From: Pantoea sp. RIT-PI-b
GTDB lineage: Bacteria > Pseudomonadota > Gammaproteobacteria > Enterobacterales > Enterobacteriaceae
Assembly: GCF_001187905.1 (NCBI RefSeq)
Contig: NZ_LGIS01000017.1
Coordinates: forward strand, 62,001-126,000
Reading direction: 5' to 3'
DNA length: 64,000 nt
Under the pieces are notes generated by a model that made no database searches, was not told where the DNA came from, and saw only the letters and a program-made list of their open reading frames with translations. A program made the position numbers and the translations under genes. Below, one piece after another: positions 44,022 to 54,242 of the stretch (its first letter is position 1; each line of letters begins with the position of its first letter).

Positions 44022-45199
44022 TGATGCAGGATTTCGCTTTCAATAGCGTGGTCGATCGCCACGGCAGCTGGTGCACGCAGTGGGATTTTGTCGCCGACCG
44101 CTTCGGCGTGGCGGACTTACTGCCCTTCACCATCTCCGATATGGACTTCGCCACCGCGCCTTGCATCATCGAGGCGCTACAGCAGCGACTCGACCACGGT
44201 GTTTTCGGTTACAGCCGCTGGCAGCATGATGATTTTCTCGCCGCACTCCAGCACTGGATGCGCAGCCGATTTAATACTGAAGTCCCGGCAGAATCATTGG
44301 TTTATGGCCCGTCAGTGATTTATATGGTGGCGCAGCTGTTGCGCCACTGGACACAGCCTGACGATGAAGTGCTGATCCACACGCCCGCCTACGATGCGTT
44401 CTACCACACCATCAATGGCAATCAGCGTCGCGTGCTGGAGTTGCCGCTGCAGCGTCACGGTAACGAATGGGTTTGTGATATGGCAAAGCTGGAGACGTTA
44501 CTGGCACGGCCGCGCTGCAAAGTGATGCTGCTTTGCAGTCCACATAACCCAACAGGAAAAGTGTGGCAATTGCAGGAGTTGCAGCAGATGGCGATGCTGT
44601 GCGAGCGGCACGGCGTCAAGGTCATCAGCGATGAAATTCATATGGATATGGTGCTGGATGATGTGCGTCATACGCCGTGGAGCAAGGTTGCCGCATCTGA
44701 TTGGGTGCTATTTACCTCGGCCTCCAAGAGCTTCAACATTCCGGCGCTAACCGGTGCCTGGGGCATCATTCCTGACGAGCGCGATCGTCAGGCGTGGTTC
44801 CGCGCCTTGAAGCAGCAGGATGGCTTGTCCTCACCGGCGGTTATGGCGGTTGCCGCGACCATTGCCGCTTATCGCGATGGCGCGCCGTGGCTGGATGCAT
44901 TGCGCCATTACCTGCGCGGCAATATGCAGCACATCGCGCAGCGCCTGAATGCCGCGTGTCCGCCGCTCAACTGGCAGCCACCGGCCGCCACCTATCTGGC
45001 GTGGATCGATCTCAATCCACTTGGCATGGACGAACAGGCGCTACAACAGCGTCTGATACATCAATACAAAGTGGCGATCATGCCCGGTTCAACCTACGGT
45101 GCGGCGAGTCGCGGTTATCTGCGTCTCAACGCCGGTTGCCCGCGTAGCAAACTGGATGACGGGCTGGATCGTCTGATCGCCGGGTTAAAATCGTTCTAA
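44021..45199 (+). CDS. malY: MalY, PLP-dependent C-S lyase and MalT modulator
   Basis: A 392-residue aminotransferase-fold enzyme (patB/malY type). The PLP lysine is in TSASKSFNIPALTGAWG, and SPHNPTGKVW is the conserved loop. The E. coli protein splits cystathionine and also binds and inactivates the regulator MalT. The start overlaps the malX stop (TAATG). A hairpin terminator follows at 45206-45232. Confidence 0.95.
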   Translation: MMQDFAFNSVVDRHGSWCTQWDFVADRFGVADLLPFTISDMDFATAPCIIEALQQRLDHGVFGYSRWQHDDFLAALQHWMRSRFNTEVPAESLVYGPSVIYMVAQLLRHWTQPDDEVLIHTPAYDAFYHTINGNQRRVLELPLQRHGNEWVCDMAKLETLLARPRCKVMLLCSPHNPTGKVWQLQELQQMAMLCERHGVKVISDEIHMDMVLDDVRHTPWSKVAASDWVLFTSASKSFNIPALTGAWGIIPDERDRQAWFRALKQQDGLSSPAVMAVAATIAAYRDGAPWLDALRHYLRGNMQHIAQRLNAACPPLNWQPPAATYLAWIDLNPLGMDEQALQQRLIHQYKVAIMPGSTYGAASRGYLRLNAGCPRSKLDDGLDRLIAGLKSF

Positions 45200-45205
45200 A
45201 ATGCG

Positions 45206-45235
45206 ACGGATGCTGATTAATTCAGCATCCGTTTT
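45206..45235 (+). terminator. Terminator after malXY
   Basis: ACGGATGCTGA (45206-45216) pairs with TCAGCATCCGT (45222-45232), an 11-bp perfect stem followed by TTTT. Confidence 0.85.
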
Positions 45236-45317
45236 ACTGTTTGCGCAAATCGCTGGCGCTGTTGCGCAAGATGTTTTTATAATCCTCTGCACTTTATGAA
45301 ACTGAAGCGAGTGCGCC

Positions 45318-46316
45318 ATGATTGATCTTAAACTCCCCCTCACCGATATCCACCGCCACCTTGATGGCAATATTCGCGCACAAACCATTCTCGATTTAGG
45401 TCGCCAATATAATCTCGCGCTGCCCGCCGATTCACTCGATGCATTGCGTCCGCATGTGCAGGTCACCGCCAACGAGCCGGATCTGGTGAGCTTCCTGCAG
45501 AAACTGGATTGGGGCGTGAAAGTGCTGGGCGATCTTGATGCCTGCCGTCGCATTGCGCTGGAAAACGTCGAGGATGCGGCGCGTGCCAATATCCATTATG
45601 CGGAGTTGCGCTTCTCACCAGGTTATATGGCGATGACCCACAACCTGCCGATTGCCGGCGTGGTTGAAGCGGTGATTGACGGCGTGCGTGCCGGTATTGC
45701 GAAATACGGCGTCGATGTTCGCCTGACGGGCATCATGAGCCGTACTTTTGGCGAGGAAGCCTGCCTGCGTGAGCTGGAAGGCTTACTGGCGCATCGCGAT
45801 GGCATCACTGCGGTCGATCTGGCCGGCGATGAGTTAGGCTTCCCGGGCAGCGAATTCCTGAGCCACTTTAATCGTGCACGCGATGCGGGCTTCCGCATTA
45901 CCGTCCACGCCGGTGAAGCGGCGGGGCCGGGAAGTATCTGGCAAGCGATTCGTGAACTGGGGGCTGAACGTATCGGTCACGGCGTCAAGGCGATTGAAGA
46001 TCGCGCGCTAATGGATTTCCTCGCCGAGCAGCGTATTGGGATTGAATCTTGCCTGACCTCGAATATTCAGACCAGCACCGTGTCGTCGCTGAGCAATCAT
46101 CCGCTGAAAACCTTCCTGCAACACGGCATTCTGGCGACCATCAACACTGACGATCCGGCGGTTCAGGGCGTTGAACTGGCACATGAATACGAAGTGGCGG
46201 CGCCACAGGCGGGATTGAGCGCTGAAGAGATGCGTCAGGCACAGGACAATGGCGTGACCATCGCGTTTCTGAATGATGCAGAGAAAGCAGCGCTGCGCGC
46301 ACGCGTAGCGGGCTAA
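45318..46316 (+). CDS. add: Add, adenosine deaminase
   Basis: A 332-residue zinc enzyme that converts adenosine to inosine. Metal and active-site residues are seen in [41 protein letters not shown] and [12 protein letters not shown]. Length matches E. coli Add. GAAGCGAGTG precedes the ATG at 45318. It is followed by a 24-bp perfect palindrome at 46323-46346. Confidence 0.96.
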   Translation: MIDLKLPLTDIHRHLDGNIRAQTILDLGRQYNLALPADSLDALRPHVQVTANEPDLVSFLQKLDWGVKVLGDLDACRRIALENVEDAARANIHYAELRFSPGYMAMTHNLPIAGVVEAVIDGVRAGIAKYGVDVRLTGIMSRTFGEEACLRELEGLLAHRDGITAVDLAGDELGFPGSEFLSHFNRARDAGFRITVHAGEAAGPGSIWQAIRELGAERIGHGVKAIEDRALMDFLAEQRIGIESCLTSNIQTSTVSSLSNHPLKTFLQHGILATINTDDPAVQGVELAHEYEVAAPQAGLSAEEMRQAQDNGVTIAFLNDAEKAALRARVAG

Positions 46317-46322
46317 AACATT

Positions 46323-46346
46323 CCCTCTCCCGCATGCGGGAGAGGG
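46323..46346. repeat. Perfect 24-bp palindrome (REP-like) after add
   Basis: CCCTCTCCCGCA immediately joined to TGCGGGAGAGGG, with the trailing TTAGGGTGAGGG. This is a widespread REP-like element in enterobacteria and sits between convergent add and ydgJ, where it could act as a bidirectional transcript end. Confidence 0.8.
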
Positions 46347-46402
46347 TTAGGGTGAGGGAGTAAAGCGAGTATCAGCGCTCCCAACGGAAAGGTATTAAGC
46401 GA

Positions 46403-47443
46403 TTAACGCAACGACATGGTCTGGCGCTTCTCGGCGGACTGCAAGCCCAGCTCGATCAACTCCATCACCTGAATCGCCTCTTCCGCGTGTACCGGATTCG
46501 CACCCGTACCGGCAATGGCATCGCGAATGCCGGCATAGTACGCCGGATAGTTACCCGGCAATGTCAGCAACTCTTTCTCCACCATCACATCGCCTTCCGC
46601 CAGCGTCAGCGTGCCGTTGCGCATGTCATAGCCCCAATCTTCCTGTGGCGGACGCTCACCCGCTTTCAGCCGATCTTCCTGCGGATCCAGACCGTATTTG
46701 ACGTAGCTGCCACGGGTGCCGTGCACCACGAAGCGTGCCGATTCCGCCGCCACCAGCATGCTGGCATGCAGCACCACGCGACGCGTTGGATAGGTCAGCA
46801 CCGCATGGAAGTAATCGGTGGTTTGCGCGCCCGGACGCAGTTCGGCCATATCCACGTTGATGGCAACTGGCGTGCCAAACAGCTGCAGCGCCTGGTCCAG
46901 CACGTGCGGTCCAAGATCGAACCAGATACCGCTGCCCGCGCCTTTCATCTCACGCCAGCGCTGGCGCACTTCCGGACGGAAGCGATCAAAGTGCGATTCA
47001 AAGTAGCGTACTTCGCCCAGCGTTCCTTCGTTTAGCAGATTTTTCAGCGTCAGGAAATCACTGTCCCAGCGACGGTTATGGAACACCGACAGCAGCAAAC
47101 CTTTGGCTTTTGCCAATGCATCCAGCTCACGCGCTTGTGACAACGTCACGGTAAACGGTTTATCAACCACCACGTGTTTACCGGCGTTCAGTGCCGCTTT
47201 GGCTAAGGGGAAATGGGTGTCATTCGGGGTCGGAATAACAATCAGTTGCAGTGTCGGGTCGTCCAGAAGCGCTTGTGGATCGGAAACCACCTGCACTGAC
47301 GGCCAGTCAGCATGAACTTTGCTGGCATCGCTGCTTGAGATCGCCGCCAGCTCAACATCCGGCGTACCGGCGATCAAGGGTGCATGGAAGGTTTTGCTGG
47401 CAAAACCGTAGCCGATTAGGCCGACACGTAGTTTATCGCTCAT
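46403..47443 (-). CDS. ydgJ: YdgJ, Gfo/Idh/MocA family oxidoreductase
   Basis: A 346-residue NAD(P)-dependent oxidoreductase. The Rossmann motif RVGLIGYGFASKTFHAPLI is at the N terminus and the family motif KHVVVDKPFTVTLSQAREL with Lys-Pro is clear. The C-terminal beta-sheet domain begins near residue 120 (FHNRRWDSDFLTLK). The E. coli YdgJ substrate is unknown, probably a sugar or inositol-type alcohol. I prefer the ATG at 47443 because AAGAGGA is then at proper distance. Confidence 0.9.
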   Translation of the reverse strand: MSDKLRVGLIGYGFASKTFHAPLIAGTPDVELAAISSSDASKVHADWPSVQVVSDPQALLDDPTLQLIVIPTPNDTHFPLAKAALNAGKHVVVDKPFTVTLSQARELDALAKAKGLLLSVFHNRRWDSDFLTLKNLLNEGTLGEVRYFESHFDRFRPEVRQRWREMKGAGSGIWFDLGPHVLDQALQLFGTPVAINVDMAELRPGAQTTDYFHAVLTYPTRRVVLHASMLVAAESARFVVHGTRGSYVKYGLDPQEDRLKAGERPPQEDWGYDMRNGTLTLAEGDVMVEKELLTLPGNYPAYYAGIRDAIAGTGANPVHAEEAIQVMELIELGLQSAEKRQTMSLR

Positions 47444-47520
47444 TCTCATTCCTCTTGTTCGTTACCAGACTGATTTAAGACGAATCGGTCTGTAAGAACA
47501 AGGCGGAATCACCTGAAAAC

Positions 47521-48438
47521 TCAGGAAATAGCACTCCGTGCGGATTGCCAGCTCTCATGCGCCACCAAGGCATCCTGCGCATCCTGGCTGCGGCGGCGGA
47601 AGTCGCTGGGGCTTACGCCCACCCGCTTGCGGAACACGCGCGAGAAATAGAGCTGGTCATCGTAACCCACTTCGCGGCCAACCGAAGCGATCGGTTCCTG
47701 GGTGGTTTGCAGCAGCAGTTTGGCACGGATCACCCGCTGGTCTTCTCGCCAGCGCAGCAGATTTATGCCCATCTGCTCGCGGAACAGATGCGCCAGGCGA
47801 GACGGCGACAAACAAACATGGCGCGCTACCTCTTCAATCTTCACTTCACCCGCCAGATGATTGGTGACGTACTGGCAGGCTTCAATCACGCGCGGATCGC
47901 GAATCTGCTGATGGCTACGCGGATCTTCTTCCACTGCGCGCAACAGCAGACGTTCCAACAGGTTCATCGCCAGCTCTTCGGCGAAACGGCGTCCGGAATT
48001 ATGCGTTTGCTCAATGCTGGCGAACAGGCGATCAAACTCAGCACGCTGCGCTTCGGTGAGGCGCAAGCGGCCAACGCCCTGGCTTTCATCCTGCCACTGC
48101 AACCAGTCGGTCCAGTAGGCACGCGGACGGAAATAGACCCAGCGGTGGAACCAGCACGGGCTATCGGGCGCGCGGCCATAATAGTGCGGCGTTTTCGGTT
48201 GAAACAGCAGCAAATCGCCCGGCTCGCAGTCGAAGGCAGATTCGCCATCAAACACGCGCCCCTGACCTTTAATGGTCAAATTGAGGATGTAGCCTTTCAT
48301 GCCGTGCGGGCGGTCAATAAAGAAATCCAGCGCGTCGTTGGCGTTAATCGGCGTCAACCCCGCCACCAGCCAGGCGTTAAAGGGATAGCCCGGCAATAAG
48401 GGGTTCTGCTGCTCACTCGGGGGTTCACGGTGGTACAT
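47521..48438 (-). CDS. araC: AraC, arabinose-responsive regulator
   Basis: A 305-residue regulator closely similar to E. coli AraC: arm and cupin [33 protein letters not shown] and [16 protein letters not shown], and the two helix-turn-helix motifs [19 protein letters not shown] and [20 protein letters not shown]. It lies directly downstream of araH on the same strand, not divergent from araBA as in E. coli, so self-control may differ. Confidence 0.95.
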   Translation of the reverse strand: MYHREPPSEQQNPLLPGYPFNAWLVAGLTPINANDALDFFIDRPHGMKGYILNLTIKGQGRVFDGESAFDCEPGDLLLFQPKTPHYYGRAPDSPCWFHRWVYFRPRAYWTDWLQWQDESQGVGRLRLTEAQRAEFDRLFASIEQTHNSGRRFAEELAMNLLERLLLRAVEEDPRSHQQIRDPRVIEACQYVTNHLAGEVKIEEVARHVCLSPSRLAHLFREQMGINLLRWREDQRVIRAKLLLQTTQEPIASVGREVGYDDQLYFSRVFRKRVGVSPSDFRRRSQDAQDALVAHESWQSARSAIS

Positions 48439-48505
48439 AGTGCCCTCACTTTTCGCGTGAAATGCGCTGAGCGCGCCCTTGATCAGGCGCGCTCAGCCGG
48501 GGTTA

Positions 48506-49492
48506 TCAGGCGGCTTTATTTTTCTGTTTGTAGCGGTCAAAAATCACCGCCGCTAACAGTATCAAACCGCGCACCACATACTGTGAGAACGGCGAGATAT
48601 TCAATAAATTCATCGCATTCTCAACCGTACCGAGAATCAACACCCCCGCCACCACGTAGGAGATTTTGCCGATGCCGCCTTTCAGCGAAACGCCGCCCAG
48701 CACGCAGGCGGAAATCACAATCAACTCGTAACCCAGCGAGGTCATCGGCTGGCCGCTGGTCATGCGCGAAGCCAGAATAATACCTGCCGCCGCCGAGACC
48801 AAACCCGACAAGATAAAGATGATGATACGGGTGCGCACCACCGGCACGCCGGCGAGGCGCGCGGCTTCTTCATTGCCACCAATCGCCAGCGTGTTGCGGC
48901 CAAAGGTGGTTTTGTTCAGCAGGAAACCGAACAGCACCATGGTTGCAATGGTCAGCCAGATAGGCGCAGGCACGCCCAGCCAGTTGGCGTAACCGAGGGT
49001 AAAGAAGCGCTCGTCTTCAATGCCCACCGCTTTACCGTCGGAGAAGATGTAAGCCAGGCCGCGCACAATCTGCATGGTCGCTAGCGTGGTGATCAAGGCG
49101 TTGATTTTCAGTCGGGCGATAACAAAACCGTTAATAAAGCCGGTGGCCATGCCGAGCAGCAAACCTGCTGCCACGCCAATCCACAGGCTTTCGGTCATGT
49201 TGATCACCACCGCGGTCACGACGCCGGCGCAGGCAATCACCGAGGCTACCGAGAGGTCAAAATCACCGGAAGCCAGGCAGAACAGCATGCCGCACGCCAC
49301 CATGCCGGACATCGACATCGCCAGGCCGAGACCTTTCATGTTGATGATCGAACCAAAGTTCGGCACGAAAATGGCACAGACGATAAACAGCAGCGCGAAC
49401 ACCACCAGCATGCCGAAGTTGTCCCAAATCCGCCCCAGCTGCAGCCCATTGCGCTGCGCCGGTGGCGTGTTGGAAGTGGTAGATGAAGCCAT
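48506..49492 (-). CDS. araH: AraH, L-arabinose ABC transporter permease
   Basis: A 328-residue inner-membrane permease of the ribose/arabinose type with about ten hydrophobic segments (NFGMLVVFALLFIVCAIF; GMATGFINGFVIARL). The EAA-like loop is RLAGVPVVRTRI. GGAGATC precedes the ATG, 17 bases after the araG stop. It follows araF-araG in the same order as in E. coli. Confidence 0.93.
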   Translation of the reverse strand: MASSTTSNTPPAQRNGLQLGRIWDNFGMLVVFALLFIVCAIFVPNFGSIINMKGLGLAMSMSGMVACGMLFCLASGDFDLSVASVIACAGVVTAVVINMTESLWIGVAAGLLLGMATGFINGFVIARLKINALITTLATMQIVRGLAYIFSDGKAVGIEDERFFTLGYANWLGVPAPIWLTIATMVLFGFLLNKTTFGRNTLAIGGNEEAARLAGVPVVRTRIIIFILSGLVSAAAGIILASRMTSGQPMTSLGYELIVISACVLGGVSLKGGIGKISYVVAGVLILGTVENAMNLLNISPFSQYVVRGLILLAAVIFDRYKQKNKAA

Positions 49493-49509
49493 TATGGATC
49501 TCCTTTACA

Positions 49510-51030
49510 TCAGGCCACGGCGGCCGCTTGAGTGGTTTTTGGCATCGCCAGGCTGAGCGTCAGCTGCTCTGTGGCCGTATCGTGGGGCAGTTCACCGGCG
49601 ATCTCACCTTCGCGCATCACCAGAATGCGGTCGGCTAAACCCATCACTTCCGGTAGATCGCTGGAGGCAAACAGCACCGCAATTCCCTTCTTCGCCAGCT
49701 GGTAAATCAGGTTGTAGATTTCATGTTTAGCGCCGACGTCAATGCCACGCGTTGGCTCATCCAGCAGAATCACGTTCATCTCTTCCGACAGCCAGCGACC
49801 GAGAATCGCCTTCTGCTGGTTGCCACCCGACAGGTTCATGATCAGCTGCTGCGGACCGGGCGTTTTGATGTTGAGCGAACGAATATGGATATCCGCGTTT
49901 TTCGCCTCCCAGCTCGGTTTAATCAGGCAACCCGCGGTGAGATTGTGACGGCGCGCGCTGATGTTGATGTTATCGCGCACCGAATGCACCGGAATGATGC
50001 CCTCGGATTTACGATCTTCCGGACACAGCATGATGCCAGCGCGAATCGCATCAATCGGCTGGCGAATGTTGAGCTTTTTGCCATCCAGCGTCACGGTGCC
50101 GCCGCGCAATTTGGTGGCACCGAACAGCCCTTTCATCAGTTCGCTGCGCCCCGCGCCGACCAGCCCAAACAGGCCGACGATCTCACCGGCACGCACCGTC
50201 AGTGAAACCGGCATTCGCACGCCTTTCGCTTCCACCGCGTCCAGCTGCAGACGCACCGGGCCCAATTCACGTGGCGCGTAACCGTAAATATCCCCCAGAT
50301 TGCGCCCTACCATCGCCTGCACTAAATCGTCATGATGGGTGTTTTTCATGTCGGTGAAGGTGCGCACATAGCGGCCATCTTTGAACACGGTAATGGCATC
50401 ACTGAGCGCAAAAATTTCCTCCATGCGATGCGACACGTACAGCACGGTGCGGCCCTGCTCGCGCAGCTGGCGAATAACGCGGAACAGATGGTCAATCTCG
50501 CGCGCCGAGAGCGAACTGGTGGGTTCATCAAAGGCGATAATGCGCGCATTACGCGCCAGCGCTTTGGCGATCTCCACCATCTGCCACTGACCCAGCGACA
50601 GATATTTCAGCGGCATATCCGGATCGATATTCATCCCCAGATTTTGCAGCTGTAAACCTGCCTCGTAGCGCAGCAGTTTGCGATTCACCAGCCCACGCTT
50701 GTGCGGCAGCTGGCCGAGATAGATGTTCTCAGCCACGCTCATTTCCGGCACCAGATGCAGCTCCTGATAAATGATGGCCACGCCGGCATCCAGCGCATCC
50801 ACCGTATTGTTAAAGCTCTTCGGCTGGCCTTTGATGCGAATCTCACCGCCGCTCGGCTGATAGCTGCCGCTGAGGATCTTCAACAGTGTCGATTTACCGG
50901 CACCGTTTTCCCCCATCAGCGCGTGTACTTCACCGGCACGGCAGCTGAATGAGATGTCCTGCAGCGCTTTCACGCCAGGGAAGGTCTTGCTAATGCCATG
51001 AAACGACAGAAAGGCTTGATCAGTGTTCAT
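49510..51030 (-). CDS. araG: AraG, L-arabinose ABC transporter ATPase
   Basis: A 506-residue double ATPase. First domain: Walker [13 protein letters not shown], signature [10 protein letters not shown], Walker [13 protein letters not shown]. Second domain: [14 protein letters not shown] and [14 protein letters not shown] with [14 protein letters not shown]. This twin-cassette plan is that of pentose importers. The start is the ATG at 51030 with GAGGAG upstream. The araF-araG gap of 168 bases contains the large hairpin at 51043-51175. Confidence 0.94.
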   Translation of the reverse strand: MNTDQAFLSFHGISKTFPGVKALQDISFSCRAGEVHALMGENGAGKSTLLKILSGSYQPSGGEIRIKGQPKSFNNTVDALDAGVAIIYQELHLVPEMSVAENIYLGQLPHKRGLVNRKLLRYEAGLQLQNLGMNIDPDMPLKYLSLGQWQMVEIAKALARNARIIAFDEPTSSLSAREIDHLFRVIRQLREQGRTVLYVSHRMEEIFALSDAITVFKDGRYVRTFTDMKNTHHDDLVQAMVGRNLGDIYGYAPRELGPVRLQLDAVEAKGVRMPVSLTVRAGEIVGLFGLVGAGRSELMKGLFGATKLRGGTVTLDGKKLNIRQPIDAIRAGIMLCPEDRKSEGIIPVHSVRDNINISARRHNLTAGCLIKPSWEAKNADIHIRSLNIKTPGPQQLIMNLSGGNQQKAILGRWLSEEMNVILLDEPTRGIDVGAKHEIYNLIYQLAKKGIAVLFASSDLPEVMGLADRILVMREGEIAGELPHDTATEQLTLSLAMPKTTQAAAVA

Positions 51031-51042
51031 GGTAACTCCTCT

Positions 51043-51175
51043 AAGCCTTCATACTTCGCGCCGCAGCAGCGTTGGCTGCGCCCACTCACCCCAGTCACTT
51101 ACCTCGGTAAGCTCCTGGGGCTGAGCGCGCTTGCCGCCTTGCTGCAACGCGAATTATTTTGGCTACCTGTTAGTC
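51043..51175 (-). repeat. Long imperfect palindrome between araF and araG
   Basis: The centre CTTACC-TC-GGTAAG (51098-51111) is flanked by CCCCAG (51089-51094) and CTGGGG (51115-51120), and the outer arms CTTCGCGCCGCAGCAGC and GCTGCAACGCGAATT also pair with mismatches. This is a dispersed miniature element common in enterobacteria. Its place between the binding-protein gene and the ATPase gene suggests that it sets the araF to araG ratio. Confidence 0.8.
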
Positions 51176-51195
51176 TTGTTTTGGGAGAGATGGGA

Positions 51196-52179
51196 TTACT
51201 TCAGCCCTTTCTTATCCAGTTCGGCTTTGAAGTTATCGCGGGTAATTAGCACCACATCGGTGACTTCGGTGAACTTCGGCGGTTCCTGATCTTTAGTGAC
51301 CCAGTTGTAGAGCATCTCGCTGCTCTTATAACCGTGCACATCCGGACTTGGCAGCAGCGAGCCGTAGAAACCGGTAGCAGAACCTTTCGACAGCTCACTC
51401 ACCGCATCCACGCCGTTGATGCCGATACCGATGACGTCCGGTGCTTTAAAGCCCTGGCCTTCGGTGGCGCGCACGCCGCCCAGCACGGTGTTATCGTTCA
51501 TGCCAAGAATCAGCCAGTGTTTCACTTCCGGATGCTGCACCAGCAGCGAGTTACCGGCGTCAAATGCGCCTGGGATATCGTTGGATTTGGTCGGCACCTG
51601 ATAGATCTGTTTCTCCGGGAATCCGGCCGCTTTCAGGGCGTCCATTGAACCGCTGGTACGACGACGTGCGGTGTCGAGCTCGTTAGCCGTGATCGCCATT
51701 ACGCCGGTCTCTTTCGCATCCCAGCCGCGTTTCTGCATCTCTTTATAGAGCTCTTGTCCCTGACGCTCGCCAATTTTGGTCGCCGCCATCATCACCAGGG
51801 GCACGGTATCCATCGGCTTGCCTTTGGCAGTAACGAATTGGTCATCTACCGCGATCACTTTCAGACCGTAGCCGCGCGCTTTGGCGACAATCGCCGAACC
51901 GAGCTTGGGATCCGGTGTACAGATGACGAAGCCTTTGGCGCCGCTGGCGGCCAGGCTATCGATGGCATTAAGGGTTTTCTCGCCGTCAGGTACCGCAATT
52001 TTGATCACTTCAAAACCGAGATCCTTGCCCGCTTTATCCGCGAATTTCCATTCTGTCTGGAACCAGGGCTCCTCCGGTTGTTTAACGAGGAAACCGAGTT
52101 TCATGGTCTCGGCGATAGCGGATTGTGACATAACCGCGGCGAGACTAACCGCCGCCAGCGCTTTAGTGAATTTATGCAT
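51196..52179 (-). CDS. araF: AraF, L-arabinose periplasmic binding protein
   Basis: A 327-residue periplasmic sugar-binding protein with signal peptide (about residues 1-23, ending SQSAIA) followed by ETMKLGFLVKQPEEPWFQTE, the ligand-binding start of AraF. Other shared blocks are FVICTPDPKLGSAIVAKAR and VDAVSELSKGSATGFYGSLL. I use the ATG at 52179 with GGAGAG upstream; the longer frame to 52245 is not credible. It is the first gene of araFGH. Confidence 0.94.
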   Translation of the reverse strand: MHKFTKALAAVSLAAVMSQSAIAETMKLGFLVKQPEEPWFQTEWKFADKAGKDLGFEVIKIAVPDGEKTLNAIDSLAASGAKGFVICTPDPKLGSAIVAKARGYGLKVIAVDDQFVTAKGKPMDTVPLVMMAATKIGERQGQELYKEMQKRGWDAKETGVMAITANELDTARRRTSGSMDALKAAGFPEKQIYQVPTKSNDIPGAFDAGNSLLVQHPEVKHWLILGMNDNTVLGGVRATEGQGFKAPDVIGIGINGVDAVSELSKGSATGFYGSLLPSPDVHGYKSSEMLYNWVTKDQEPPKFTEVTDVVLITRDNFKAELDKKGLK

Positions 52180-52544
52180 GATGCTCTCCGGCACAATGAT
52201 GTTTTTGGCTGTTATTAACCAATCGGTGTAAACGCTACCAATCAAATTTATTCATAGGGTAAGGCTGAAAATCAGTGCGTTAGCGCAGCGGTTGTGCAAA
52301 GGCTGTGCAAACGCTGGGCTAGTTGTAGCGGGAATGACGGGGAAAAATGTAGAGCGGTATCACATCCTAAAACGATGACAAAATTCTCCATATATACAGC
52401 GAATTTAACCGGCCATTAACTTTTGCTATGGATCACACAACGTCGCCGATGGCAGAAAAGTGCATATTCTCAGCCGCTGATGACTAACCGCTTATGCGCC
52501 ACCCTTCCAGGATAGAGCCAGATAACTCACACAGGAGAATCCCA
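52180..52544. promoter_or_regulatory. araF-araB divergent control region
   Basis: The 365 bases contain no gene. On the araB side TGAC-N7-TCCATA at 52376-52392 resembles an AraC half-site (TAGC-N7-TCCATA), and CAGC-N7-ACCGGC lies exactly 21 bases further on (52397-52413), the araI1-araI2 spacing. A TATGGA at 52427-52432 with TG two bases before it could be the -10 element. A CRP-like right half TATCACAT at 52359-52366 lies upstream. The ribosome site AGGAG precedes araB. Sites are pattern matches only. Confidence 0.5.
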
Positions 52545-54230
52545 ATGGGTGCTGGCACCATAACAATTGGGCTGGATTTTGGCAGTGACTCGGTGCGCGC
52601 GCTGGCCGTGGACTGCCACAGTGGTAAAGAGCTGGAAAAAGCGGTGGTGAACTACGCGCGCTGGGCCAACGGGGAATTCTGCGATCCCCATAGCAACCGC
52701 TTTCGCCATCATCCGCAGGACTACATTGATGCGCTGGAACAGGCGATTGTGGCGGTGGTGAAGGCGTTAACACCGGAGCAGCGCGCTGCCGTTGTCGGCA
52801 TCGGCGTCGATTCCACCGGATCCACACCGGCGCCTATCGATCGCGATGGCAACGTGCTGGCGCTGCGTCCTGAGTTCGCCAGCAATCCGAATGCGATGTT
52901 TGTGCTGTGGAAAGATCACACCGCGATTGAGGAAGCCGAAGAGATCAATCAGCTGTGTCGTAGCGGTCGTTTCAACGATTACACCCGCTATATTGGCGGC
53001 GTGTATTCGTCGGAGTGGTTCTGGGCCAAGATACTGCACGTGTCACGCGCAGATGCTGCGGTACGTGATGCGGCAGTGTCTTGGGTGGAACTGTGCGATT
53101 GGGTGCCGGCGTTACTCAGCGGCACCACCGCCCCTGCGCAACTGCGCCGTGGGCGCTGCGCTGCCGGACATAAATCATTGTGGCATCCGGAATGGCAAGG
53201 CCTGCCGCCGGCTGACTTCTTCAACGCGCTCGATCCGATCCTGAGCGAAAAGCTCGACTCCCCGCTCTTCACTGAAACCTGGACCGCCGATAGCCCGGTC
53301 GGCACGCTGAGCAGCGAGTGGGCGCAGCGACTCGGCTTATCCGAACAGGTGGTCTTGTCGGGCGGCGCCTTTGACTGCCATATGGGTGCCGTTGGTGCTG
53401 GCGCACAGCCTTATACGCTGGTGAAGGTGATTGGTACCTCAACCTGCGACATCTTGATTGCCGACAGCGACACCGTCGGCGACCGCGCCATTAAAGGCAT
53501 TTGCGGCCAGGTTGATGGCAGCGTGGTGCCGGGCGCGATCGGCTGTGAAGCTGGGCAATCGGCGTTTGGCGATATTTATGCCTGGTTCAGCCGCCTGCTG
53601 GGCTGGCCGTTGCAACAGGCCGCGCAGCAGCATCCTGAACTCAAGCCGCAGCTGGCCGCCCTGCAAAAAGATCTGATCCGCAATCTCACTGAAGCCTGGG
53701 CCGCCAATCCACAGCTTGATCACCTGCCGGTGGTGCTGGACTGGTTCAACGGCCGCCGCACGCCGGATGCTAATCAGCGCTTAAAAGGGGTGATTACCGA
53801 CCTCAATCTCGGTACCGATGCGCCTGCGCTGTTTGGTGGCCTCATCGCCGCCACCGCCTTTGGCGCGCGCGCCATTATGGAGTGTTTCGAGCAGCAGCAG
53901 ATTCCGGTGCAGAGCATCCTGACGCTCGGCGGCATTGCACGCAAATCCCCCGCCATCATGCAAGCTTGCTGCGATGTAATGAACCGTCCGTTGGATATCG
54001 TCGCCTCTGACGAATGTTGCGCGCTGGGTGCCGCCATTTTTGCCGCCGTGGCGGCGGGCGTGTATGCCGACGTGCCTGACGCTCAGCAGGTGATGGCAAG
54101 TCCGATTGATGTGACGCTGCAACCCAACGCCGAGCGCGTTGTGGTTTATCAGCAGCTTTATCAACGTTATCAACACTGGTGCCAGGCCGCTGAACCGCAG
54201 TATGCCGCACGCACCGCATCCGCTCAGTAA
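52545..54230 (+). CDS. araB: AraB, L-ribulokinase
   Basis: A 561-residue FGGY-family kinase that phosphorylates L-ribulose. ATP-binding motif [16 protein letters not shown] and [19 protein letters not shown] are at the N terminus, and [20 protein letters not shown] in the C-terminal domain. I start at the ATG at 52545 with CAGGAGA upstream; the frame runs to 52494. It is followed by araA after 12 bases. In E. coli araD would come third; it is absent. Confidence 0.95.
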   Translation: MGAGTITIGLDFGSDSVRALAVDCHSGKELEKAVVNYARWANGEFCDPHSNRFRHHPQDYIDALEQAIVAVVKALTPEQRAAVVGIGVDSTGSTPAPIDRDGNVLALRPEFASNPNAMFVLWKDHTAIEEAEEINQLCRSGRFNDYTRYIGGVYSSEWFWAKILHVSRADAAVRDAAVSWVELCDWVPALLSGTTAPAQLRRGRCAAGHKSLWHPEWQGLPPADFFNALDPILSEKLDSPLFTETWTADSPVGTLSSEWAQRLGLSEQVVLSGGAFDCHMGAVGAGAQPYTLVKVIGTSTCDILIADSDTVGDRAIKGICGQVDGSVVPGAIGCEAGQSAFGDIYAWFSRLLGWPLQQAAQQHPELKPQLAALQKDLIRNLTEAWAANPQLDHLPVVLDWFNGRRTPDANQRLKGVITDLNLGTDAPALFGGLIAATAFGARAIMECFEQQQIPVQSILTLGGIARKSPAIMQACCDVMNRPLDIVASDECCALGAAIFAAVAAGVYADVPDAQQVMASPIDVTLQPNAERVVVYQQLYQRYQHWCQAAEPQYAARTASAQ

Positions 54231-54242
54231 AGGAGAGATTTT

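Noticed and set aside
50998..51249. An 83-codon plus-strand frame over the araF-araG gap
   Set aside because: It runs through the palindromic element and the starts and ends of the two ara genes on the other strand.
52348..52364. A full CRP site upstream of araB (TGTAG...TCACA)
   Set aside because: The spacer is seven bases and the left half has a mismatch; I kept it only as a possible half-site within the control region.
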